A stretch of DNA of 5,987 nt from Actinomycetota bacterium (GTDB lineage: Bacteria > Actinomycetota > Acidimicrobiia > Acidimicrobiales > Ilumatobacteraceae). The DNA lies in the NCBI GenBank assembly GCA_009704425.1, contig WLEG01000119.1, forward strand, positions 1-5,987, read 5' to 3'. The notes below the pieces were generated by a model that was not told the DNA's origin, ran no database searches, and was given only the letters and a program-made list of their open reading frames with translations. Positions within the stretch are counted from its first letter, which is position 1; each line of letters begins with the position of its first letter. Position numbers and translations under genes: made by a program. Below, piece after piece: positions 1 to 5,613 of this stretch.

Positions 1-131
1 GTGATCTCCAGCAACTGCAGGATCACCGGGGTGTCGGGACCGAGCATGGCGCCGGAGGCGATGCGGAAGAGGAGGCTGTAACCGATCTGACCGGCGGCGC
101 CGGTCACTGCAACACGTACGGGGGTGGTCAT
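1..131 (-). CDS. mdh: Malate dehydrogenase, N-terminal fragment (runs off left edge)
   Basis: This is the 5' end of an NAD-dependent malate dehydrogenase, which interconverts malate and oxaloacetate in the cytoplasm as part of the TCA cycle. Only 43 complete codons are present. The translation begins MTTPVRVAVTGAAGQIGYSL and continues with LLFRIASGAMLGPDTPVILQ, then LLEI. Residues 11-17 (GAAGQIG) are the glycine-rich NAD-binding loop of the Rossmann fold. The following segment (LLFRIASG, LGPD, LLEI) matches the ~327-329 aa actinobacterial/proteobacterial type rather than the LDH-like type. The ATG at 131 puts the glycine loop at the usual distance from the N-terminus. No Shine-Dalgarno sequence precedes it, but a TANNNT hexamer sits 7 nt upstream. 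The stop codon of the acyltransferase gene lies 20 bp upstream in the same orientation. The catalytic Arg/His residues lie outside the window, so intactness cannot be judged. Confidence 0.93.
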   Translation of the reverse strand, partial: MTTPVRVAVTGAAGQIGYSLLFRIASGAMLGPDTPVILQLLEI

Positions 132-138
132 GCCCGAC

Positions 139-144
139 AGGCTA
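139..144 (-). promoter_or_regulatory. Putative -10 element of a leaderless mdh promoter
   Basis: Read on the minus strand the hexamer is TAGCCT, followed by seven bases (GTCGGGC) and then the mdh ATG. TANNNT is the -10 consensus of actinobacterial housekeeping promoters, and this spacing would place the transcription start on or next to the A of the start codon. No Shine-Dalgarno motif is present. I see no good -35 hexamer at 16-19 bp. The element lies in the 20-bp gap after the acyltransferase stop codon, so mdh may be transcribed independently of the upstream genes. Confidence 0.5.
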
Positions 145-151
145 GGACAAA

Positions 152-2101
152 TCACCAATCGGAGGGCAGTTCGCGACCCATGGCTTTCCAGATTTCGGCC
201 GCATAAAAACGCATTCCGTCCCGATCCAGATGGATCCGGTCGGCGGTGAAGCATTCACCGGTGCAGAGTTCGGACACCAACTGCCAATCCAGCACGATCA
301 CGTTGGGATGCGTCTCGGGCAGGGCACGGATCTTGGCGTTGTTGGCCGCGGTCCAGTCCCGGTTGGCGGTGAGGGTCAACACGATCACCTTGGGGATCTC
401 GCTGGTGGCTTCCATCAGGAAATCGAAGGTCTCCTGACTGACGGGCCCGTTCGTGCCCAGATGCACCACGGCCACGTCGATGGTGACCCCGAGGTCCTCG
501 AGCTGTTGGAAGATCTCGGCACCCATGCGCGCCTGACGGTCCTGTTGAGCGTCCACCACGATGCCCAGGTCGGCCAACGACGGTGCGGCTCCCTTCATGA
601 CCGAGTCGCCGATGGCGAACACGTCGTATCGCGGTGGCGCCGTGGTGGTGACCGGGGCGATCGATCCCGACGGTTGGGTACCGGCCGAGGGTGTCGTCGT
701 CGACGTCAGATTCCCGAGAACGTCGGTGACCGAGCCCTCCGCCTCGTTCAGGCTGGACTGCACCTCGTTCTGCTTCAGGTCGGCGGTCATCAAACTGACC
801 CCGGCGAACACCGGCAACAGAACCGAGGCCGAAACGATGACACCGAAGGAACCGCGACGACGCAGGGCACCGGGGCCGCCGCGCAGCAACGCACCCATGG
901 ATTCGCGCAGCCGTCGTTCGCGAATGGGCAGTTCGATGTAGCGGTACGAGAACTCGGTGATGGCGATCGTGACGATCATCGCCGCCACGAACTCGTGCAC
1001 CTTCAGGGCGATTCCCGTCTCGTGACGCAAGGCTTGGAAGACCGGCCAGTGGAACAGATACAGCCCGTACGAACGCTCACCGACGACCCGGAACACCGGA
1101 TTGCCCAGCACGCGACCGGCGAAGGCCTTCTTGTGCGCCACCGCGGCGATCACCATCAACGAGCCGACACCCACGAGGAACAAACCGCCACGGAACAACC
1201 ACGGGTCGGCGTGCAGTCCGTCCTCACCGACCAGGTGGACGATGTGAACCTTCCACGCCAACAGTCCGACGATGCCCAGACCGATGATCGCCACCGGATC
1301 GAGCATCGGTCCCTTGTGCTTCATCGGACCACGCAACAGTGCGTAGGGACGCCACACCAGCGCCAATGCGGCTCCCAGCAACAACCCGATGGCCCGCGTG
1401 GGTGTGGAGAGATACAACGCGTCCACGCGGCTGACGCAACGACCGGCGATCTCCCAATAGGCACCGGGGGTCGCGACGCAATCCTGTCCGATGCGCGACG
1501 TCGGCATGAGCACGGCCATCGCCAACGCGATCGCGGCCGCGACACCGGTGAACCACATGGCGACCCGGGGCAGTCGATCGTGCCCGCGACGCAACACCAC
1601 CAACATCACGAGCGGCCACAGAAGGTAGAACTGTTCCTCCACCGCGAGCGACCACAGATGACGCAACGGAGCGAAATCGTTGACCGCGGTGTAACCGGCA
1701 CCGCTCCAGATCTGGAACCAGTTGGATCCGTACAACACCCCGGCCACCACGTCCCCGCGCAGTTTGCCGAGCGCGTCGCGTTCGAAGAACGCGGTCCAGA
1801 AGATCAGCAACACCAGCATGGTGAAGAGTGCGGGCAACAGACGTCGGGCGCGCCGCACCCAGAAATCGCGCAACCCGATGGCACCCGTTCGTTCGGACTC
1901 AGCCACCAGCAACAAGGTGATGAGGTAGCCACTGATGACGAAGAAGACCTCGACGCCCAGGTAGCCACCGGGCAACCAAGCCGGGTTGGCGTGATAGACG
2001 ATGACGGCGACGACGGCGAGGGCGCGCAGTCCGTCGAGTCCCGGCAAATAGGGAACCCGACTGATCTGGGCCGAACGTGAGGTCTCGGAGGTCGGGGCCA
2101 T
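152..2101 (-). CDS. Acyltransferase 3 (OafA/OatA-like) membrane protein with C-terminal SGNH domain
   Basis: This 649-aa protein fuses an integral-membrane acyltransferase-3 domain (about residues 18-400) to an extracytoplasmic SGNH hydrolase-like domain (about 490-645). Family-typical marks of the first domain are YLPGLDGLRALAV with His37 in the first membrane segment, FWVRRARRLLP (80-90), HLWSLAVEEQFYLLWP (148-163) and SYGLYLFHWP (344-353). A further membrane segment (about 418-438) leads into a Thr/Ser/Pro-rich linker (about 465-490). SGNH residues are Ser500 in IGDS, a possible block-II Gly527, Asn551 in LGTNG, and Asp621/His624 in DRIHL. In characterised relatives the membrane part passes an acyl group (usually acetyl) across the membrane and the SGNH domain transfers it to a cell-wall or surface polysaccharide. 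The target here is unknown; peptidoglycan (OatA-like), lipopolysaccharide-type or exopolysaccharide glycans are possible. Cys613 and Cys617 near the catalytic Asp could form a disulfide. The ATG at 2101 is 22 bp after the aldehyde dehydrogenase stop. Only a weak GGGGA precedes it and there is no -10 motif, suggesting co-transcription. Confidence 0.92.
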   Translation of the reverse strand: MAPTSETSRSAQISRVPYLPGLDGLRALAVVAVIVYHANPAWLPGGYLGVEVFFVISGYLITLLLVAESERTGAIGLRDFWVRRARRLLPALFTMLVLLIFWTAFFERDALGKLRGDVVAGVLYGSNWFQIWSGAGYTAVNDFAPLRHLWSLAVEEQFYLLWPLVMLVVLRRGHDRLPRVAMWFTGVAAAIALAMAVLMPTSRIGQDCVATPGAYWEIAGRCVSRVDALYLSTPTRAIGLLLGAALALVWRPYALLRGPMKHKGPMLDPVAIIGLGIVGLLAWKVHIVHLVGEDGLHADPWLFRGGLFLVGVGSLMVIAAVAHKKAFAGRVLGNPVFRVVGERSYGLYLFHWPVFQALRHETGIALKVHEFVAAMIVTIAITEFSYRYIELPIRERRLRESMGALLRGGPGALRRRGSFGVIVSASVLLPVFAGVSLMTADLKQNEVQSSLNEAEGSVTDVLGNLTSTTTPSAGTQPSGSIAPVTTTAPPRYDVFAIGDSVMKGAAPSLADLGIVVDAQQDRQARMGAEIFQQLEDLGVTIDVAVVHLGTNGPVSQETFDFLMEATSEIPKVIVLTLTANRDWTAANNAKIRALPETHPNVIVLDWQLVSELCTGECFTADRIHLDRDGMRFYAAEIWKAMGRELPSDW

Positions 2102-2123
2102 CAGTCCCCAAGTCTGCCGTGAA

Positions 2124-3551
2124 TCAGAGTTGCATCGCCTTCACTTCGCAGAACTCTTCCAATCCGAACTTGCCCGCTTCGCGTCCGAGTCCGCTCTGCT
2201 TGTACCCACCGAACGGGGCCGCCGGATTGAACGCGCCTCCGTTCACCTCCACTTGGCCGGCCTTCAAACGTCGGGCCACCCGCTGGGCCCCTTCGGGTGT
2301 CGCGCCCCACACGCCGGCGGCCAATCCGTACACGGTGTCGTTGGCGATGCGAATCGCCTCCTCCTCGGAGTCGTACGGCATGATCGACAGCACCGGTCCG
2401 AAGATCTCCTCGCGGGCGATGGTCATGTCCGGGGTGACGTTCGAGAACACGGTCGGCTGCACGAAATAGCCCGTCGACAATCCGTCAGGGATGTCGGCCC
2501 CTCCCGTCACCAACGTGGCGCCTTCGTCGATGCCCGTGCGAATGAATCCGCGCACGCGCTCGCGTTGCACCTCGGACACCAGCGGTCCGAGACGTGTGGC
2601 GGGGTCGAACGGGTCACCGACGGTGAACTTCGCCGCGGTGGCCGCGACGATCTGCTCGGCCTGGGCCATGCGCGCGCGAGGAACCAGCATTCGGGTGAGA
2701 GCCGTGCACGTCTGACCCGAGTTGGCGAAGCACTTGCCCACGCCGGCCGACACCGCCTTGGTGAACCCCTCGTCGTCGAGATCGTCGAGGATGACGTTGG
2801 GACTCTTGCCACCCAGTTCGAGCGACACCTTCTTCACGTTCCGCGCGGCCACCTCGGCCACCCGCTTCCCCGCGCGGGTGGAACCGGTGAAGCTCACCAT
2901 GTCGACGTCGGGATGAGCCGCGATCGCCTCACCCACCACCGGACCCACACCGGTGACCAGATTGAACACTCCGGCGGGCAGACCCGCTTCGTGCACGATC
3001 TCGGCCAGGATGAACGCGTTGATCGGAGCGACCTCGGACGGCTTCACCACGACGGTGTTGCCCGCGGCCAACGCCGGCGCGACCTTCAACGCGATCTGAT
3101 GCAACGGGTAGTTCCACGGCGAGATGCATCCGACGACACCGAACGGCTCGCGCACGACCAACGAGTTGCCGATGCGCTCCTCGAACTCGTACGACGACAA
3201 CAAGCCGGCGGCGATGGCGAAGTTGCCCTTGGGCAGGCCGACCTGGATGAAAGTGGACAGGCCCACGGGCATGCCCACCTCGCGGGCGATGGCCTCGGCG
3301 ATCTCCTGCGTGCGCGCCTCGAGACCCGCGTGGATCTTCATCAGGTATTCGGCGCGCTCCTCCTTGGGCAGGTTGCTCCAACCGTCGAACGCGGCCCGCG
3401 CGGCGGCGACGGCTTTGTCGACGTCACCGGCGGTTCCGTCGGGAATGGTGGCGATGATCTCCTCGGTGGCCGAGTTGGTGACCTCGAGAACCCCACGGCC
3501 CTCGGAGGGAACCCAGTTGCCGTCGATGTAGATCTTGTCGTAGGTGAGCAT
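2124..3551 (-). CDS. NAD(P)-dependent aldehyde dehydrogenase (ALDH superfamily)
   Basis: A complete 475-aa cytosolic aldehyde dehydrogenase, of normal family length, that oxidises an aldehyde to the carboxylic acid with NAD(P)+. All core residues are present: oxyanion-hole Asn147 in PWNYP, cofactor-binding Lys170 in KPSE, the FTGST cofactor loop at 221-225, general base Glu245 in LELGG, nucleophile Cys282 in NSGQTC, and Glu382 in EIFGP. The C-terminus has the usual PFGGYKQSGLGRE segment (446-458). The region around VGLPKGNF and EERIGNSLVVREPFGVVG resembles the CddD/SSP0762-like subgroup, whose Rhodococcus member acts on 6-oxolauric acid. That assignment comes from memory of the family, and the substrate should be treated as unknown. 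The ATG at 3551 gives the standard N-terminus (YIDGNWV at 8-14), and an in-frame TAG lies four codons upstream. The gene lies 34 bp after metF and 22 bp before the acyltransferase, but its upstream bases suggest its own leaderless promoter. Confidence 0.95.
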   Translation of the reverse strand: MLTYDKIYIDGNWVPSEGRGVLEVTNSATEEIIATIPDGTAGDVDKAVAAARAAFDGWSNLPKEERAEYLMKIHAGLEARTQEIAEAIAREVGMPVGLSTFIQVGLPKGNFAIAAGLLSSYEFEERIGNSLVVREPFGVVGCISPWNYPLHQIALKVAPALAAGNTVVVKPSEVAPINAFILAEIVHEAGLPAGVFNLVTGVGPVVGEAIAAHPDVDMVSFTGSTRAGKRVAEVAARNVKKVSLELGGKSPNVILDDLDDEGFTKAVSAGVGKCFANSGQTCTALTRMLVPRARMAQAEQIVAATAAKFTVGDPFDPATRLGPLVSEVQRERVRGFIRTGIDEGATLVTGGADIPDGLSTGYFVQPTVFSNVTPDMTIAREEIFGPVLSIMPYDSEEEAIRIANDTVYGLAAGVWGATPEGAQRVARRLKAGQVEVNGGAFNPAAPFGGYKQSGLGREAGKFGLEEFCEVKAMQL

Positions 3552-3557
3552 GCACTC

Positions 3558-3563
3558 ACGCTA
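3558..3563 (-). promoter_or_regulatory. Putative -10 element of a leaderless aldehyde dehydrogenase promoter
   Basis: Minus-strand TAGCGT is followed by six bases (GAGTGC) and the ATG at 3551. It fits the TANNNT consensus at the spacing expected if transcription starts at the start codon. The first three bases also form an in-frame TAG that rules out a longer N-terminus. No Shine-Dalgarno motif or clear -35 box is visible. It lies in the 34-bp gap after the metF stop codon. Confidence 0.5.
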
Positions 3564-3585
3564 GGGGCATCGACGCGGGGACGTC

Positions 3586-4446
3586 TCAGCAGGCCGAGGA
3601 CAAACCGAGGTTCGCGTGGATCTCGCGCGTCGCCGTGCTTCGGTTCATGGTGTAGAAGTGCAGACCCGGCGCGCCCGCGTCGAGCAGATCACGACAGAGC
3701 TCGGTGGCCGCTTCCACACCGACCCGACGGACGTCCTCGGGATCGTCGACCTTGTCGAGCCGGTCGATCAACCACTGAGGCATGGCCGCGCCGGACATCT
3801 CGGCCATGCGCACGATCTGCTTCTTGTTGGTGACGGGCATGATGCCCGGCAGAACGGGCTTGTTCACGCCCAGATCGGCGAGCTCGTTCATCATTCGCAC
3901 GTACACCTCGACCTCGAAGAAGAACTGCGTGATGGCGAAATCGGCGCGGGACAACTTGGCGGCCAGGAACCGACGATCGCTGGCGCGATCGGTTGACCGT
4001 GGGTGGACCTCGGGGTGGGCCGCCACTCCGACCGAGAAACGACCGTCGCCCGACACGTCGTCCAGCAGTTCCGATGCGTAGGTGTAATCACTCGGTGCCG
4101 GTTCTCCATCGGTGGGCACGTCGCCACCGAGCGCCAGGATGTTCTGCACTCCGTCGTCGGCGTACGCGTTCAGGATGTCACGAATCTCCGAACGCACGTG
4201 GCCCTGACAGGTGAGATGCGCCATCGGCGTGAGCGTGGTCTCCTTGCGCATCCACGACACCACGGCGTGGGTGCGTTGACGCGTGCTGCCACCCGCGCCG
4301 TAGGTGACGCTCACGAAACTGGGACCGAGGGACTCGAGTTCGCCGATGGCACGACCCAAGGACAACTGCGCGCTGTCGGTTTTGGGCGGGAAGAACTCGA
4401 AGGAGAACGTGCGGCCCTTGGCGATGAGATCGGCGATTCGAGCCAC
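3586..4446 (-). CDS. metF: Methylenetetrahydrofolate reductase (MetF)
   Basis: A complete 286-aa FAD-dependent TIM-barrel enzyme that reduces 5,10-methylene-tetrahydrofolate to 5-methyl-tetrahydrofolate, the methyl donor for methionine synthesis. It has bacterial MetF length and lacks the regulatory domain of eukaryotic MTHFR. Visible motifs: FSFEFFPPK at 14-22 with Glu17 (equivalent to E. coli catalytic Glu28), SVTYGAGGSTR at 46-56, HLTCQG at 77-82, LALGGDVP at 104-111 with Asp109 (E. coli Asp120), AAHPE at 142-146, ITQFFFE at 172-178 with Gln174 (E. coli Gln183), LPGIMPV at 199-205 and GLHFYTMNRS at 261-270. Oddity: the usual LRGD reads LGGD here, so the arginine is missing. The start is GTG at 4446; an in-frame TAA four codons upstream, and the absence of any other start before the FEFFPP motif, make this choice firm. 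There is no Shine-Dalgarno site. The gene is divergent from the membrane-protein gene (98 bp apart) and followed by the aldehyde dehydrogenase. Confidence 0.96.
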   Translation of the reverse strand: MARIADLIAKGRTFSFEFFPPKTDSAQLSLGRAIGELESLGPSFVSVTYGAGGSTRQRTHAVVSWMRKETTLTPMAHLTCQGHVRSEIRDILNAYADDGVQNILALGGDVPTDGEPAPSDYTYASELLDDVSGDGRFSVGVAAHPEVHPRSTDRASDRRFLAAKLSRADFAITQFFFEVEVYVRMMNELADLGVNKPVLPGIMPVTNKKQIVRMAEMSGAAMPQWLIDRLDKVDDPEDVRRVGVEAATELCRDLLDAGAPGLHFYTMNRSTATREIHANLGLSSAC

Positions 4447-4452
4447 GACCCG

Positions 4453-4458
4453 AGTTTA
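4453..4458 (-). promoter_or_regulatory. Putative -10 element of a leaderless metF promoter
   Basis: Minus-strand TAAACT is followed by six bases (CGGGTC) and the GTG start of metF. It matches TANNNT with the same geometry as the mdh and aldehyde dehydrogenase elements and supplies an in-frame TAA stop. The predicted transcript has essentially no 5' leader, which leaves no room for a SAM or other methionine riboswitch. Any regulation would act on transcription from the divergent intergenic region. No convincing -35 hexamer is seen. Confidence 0.55.
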
Positions 4459-4502
4459 GGGAGCGTACGAGGCGTCGGTCCTGACCGGTATCGCAAACCT
4501 TC

Positions 4503-4510
4503 CCGATCGG
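4503..4510. repeat. 8-bp perfect palindrome CCGATCGG in the divergent intergenic region
   Basis: CCGATCGG is a perfect inverted repeat, with one further symmetric T/A pair just outside (4501 and 4512). It lies between metF and the divergent membrane-protein gene, about 35 bp before the latter's start. It could be a small operator half or chance in GC-rich DNA. AAACC also occurs twice nearby (4495-4499 and 4518-4522). There is no independent support for function. Confidence 0.15.
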
Positions 4511-4513
4511 AAC

Positions 4514-4522
4514 TGGTAAACC
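4514..4522 (+). promoter_or_regulatory. Weak candidate extended -10 for the membrane-protein gene
   Basis: TGGTAAACC resembles an extended -10 (TGN followed by TANNNT) with a C in place of the final T. Transcription starting about 7 nt downstream would give a leader of roughly 15 nt that still contains the Shine-Dalgarno site. No perfect TANNNT occurs on the plus strand of this 98-bp gap, and no convincing -35 was found, so this is only the best available candidate. Confidence 0.22.
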
Positions 4523-4534
4523 GTGCCTCGACCT

Positions 4535-4539
4535 GGAGG
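4535..4539 (+). promoter_or_regulatory. Shine-Dalgarno site GGAGG of the membrane-protein gene
   Basis: A perfect GGAGG lies 5 nt before the ATG at 4545 and supports that start. It contrasts with mdh, metF and the aldehyde dehydrogenase in this window, none of which has one. Confidence 0.85.
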
Positions 4540-4544
4540 TTCCC

Positions 4545-5597
4545 ATGACCGAATTCCAACCGCCTTTGCCCCCACCGCCGACGGGAGCGACATCGACCAC
4601 GTCGGCAAAGCCGAGCAACCTGTGGGAATTTCTCGACTCTTTGGGAGATGACGCCAAGGATCGACCGGAGCCACGGCTGAGTACCGCATTGTCCGGGCTT
4701 GCTGCAGTCCTCGTGACCTTCGGGTGGGCCGCGCTTCTCTCCGGAGACTCCGGAAGCACGAGTGGTCTGTACGCCGGCACCATCACCGCTTTCGGAGCCG
4801 GACTGGCCGTCAGATTGAAGGCCAGCAAGAACGCGGACCTCCAAGCAGCCGCCGTTGGGGCGGGGATCAGCTCTCTGTTGCTGTTCTGCATCGCATTCAT
4901 CGGTGATACCGAGATGAACGCCGGCCTCGGCCTGATCCTCACCGCGGTCCTGCACGTCGCAGTGTGGGTACTTCCCGGATTCCGCGGAAGGTCGATCTTC
5001 CTCGGCTTCGCCGCGTTGGCCCTGATCTTCGGTTTGTCGTCGGCCATCGGTGGCGAAGTACTGACGGATGACCGCTGCGAGGAGCTGTACTACTCGGACG
5101 AGGAGGTTCCCGACGAGTGTTACGAGGACAACTTCTACTCCGATCTGCCCGGCTCGGTGGGCGACTTCCTCGGCAAGCAGGGCGTGCTCTACACCATCGC
5201 GGGTACCGCGTTGATTCTCGGTGTGGCGACTCTCGACCGTCGTGGGTACCGAGCGGTCGGAACCGCGCTGATCCCAGCCGGAATGGTCGCCATTCTGATC
5301 GGTGCACTGCTCATGGCGGTTCGCATGGCCAATGCCGGGGCGGGGGTTCTTGCCGCCATCGCGGGCTTGGCACTGTGTTACGTGGGTTCACGTGGCGAAC
5401 GTCGCGCCATGACATGGTGGGGTGCCGCGACGACCACCGTCGGCGTGGCTGGGTTCTTCCTGGGTGCATTCACGCCCGATACCGCTTCGGCATCCTCCTT
5501 CGCGATCATCGCCGCCGGGGGCACACTGGCTCTGACGCCCTACCTCATCAGGAAAGCCGCCGAGAACAAGAACTCGTCGGGCACGTCGAGCGGATAA
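4545..5597 (+). CDS. Uncharacterised polytopic membrane protein (about 10 TM segments)
   Basis: I do not recognise this 350-aa protein. Its reality is supported by a perfect GGAGG Shine-Dalgarno site and by coherent membrane-protein composition through the whole frame. Residues 1-45 are a soluble, proline- and Ser/Thr-rich head (PPLPPPPTG at 6-14), followed by a short possible amphipathic stretch, NLWEFLDSLG (25-34). About ten hydrophobic segments follow, near 46-66, 73-91, 101-120, 126-144, 148-169, 213-230, 236-259, 263-281, 288-309 and 316-335. A hydrophilic loop at about 171-211 divides them five and five. This loop is strongly acidic (13 Asp/Glu between 175 and 207), has Tyr182, 183, 193 and 198, and two cysteines, Cys178 and Cys192. 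The tail (336-350) is short, basic then Ser/Gly-rich. There is no signal peptide, transporter signature or catalytic motif that I can identify. It is divergent from metF and convergent with purH, so it is likely monocistronic. Function unknown. Confidence 0.88.
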   Translation: MTEFQPPLPPPPTGATSTTSAKPSNLWEFLDSLGDDAKDRPEPRLSTALSGLAAVLVTFGWAALLSGDSGSTSGLYAGTITAFGAGLAVRLKASKNADLQAAAVGAGISSLLLFCIAFIGDTEMNAGLGLILTAVLHVAVWVLPGFRGRSIFLGFAALALIFGLSSAIGGEVLTDDRCEELYYSDEEVPDECYEDNFYSDLPGSVGDFLGKQGVLYTIAGTALILGVATLDRRGYRAVGTALIPAGMVAILIGALLMAVRMANAGAGVLAAIAGLALCYVGSRGERRAMTWWGAATTTVGVAGFFLGAFTPDTASASSFAIIAAGGTLALTPYLIRKAAENKNSSGTSSG

Positions 5598-5613
5598 GAG
5601 GTTCGGCGCACGG

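Noticed and set aside
230..2080. 616-codon open frame on the plus strand, antisense to the acyltransferase gene
   Set aside because: Its translation is rich in His, Gln, Arg, Gly and Asp with no domain or membrane pattern, as expected for the complement of a high-GC gene. The minus-strand frame holds an unmistakable acyltransferase-SGNH protein across the same bases.
2130..3833. 567-codon open frame on the plus strand, antisense to the aldehyde dehydrogenase and the end of metF
   Set aside because: It has the same low-information His/Arg/Gly/Asp composition and crosses two well-identified minus-strand genes and their intergenic gap. It is a GC-driven shadow frame.
4447..4544. Possible SAM or cobalamin riboswitch upstream of metF
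   Set aside because: The metF start is only 6 nt from its probable -10, and the whole gap is 98 bp shared with a divergent gene. No space or conserved riboswitch elements are visible.
4003..4548. 181-codon plus-strand frame over metF ending in the intergenic region
   Set aside because: It is antisense to conserved metF motifs, with shadow-type composition and no ribosome binding site evidence.
4178..5047. 289-codon minus-strand frame spanning the metF start, the intergenic region and the membrane-protein gene
   Set aside because: It overlaps the metF N-terminus in another frame and the plus-strand membrane-protein gene. It has no recognisable domain, and the real genes on both sides have clear start signals.
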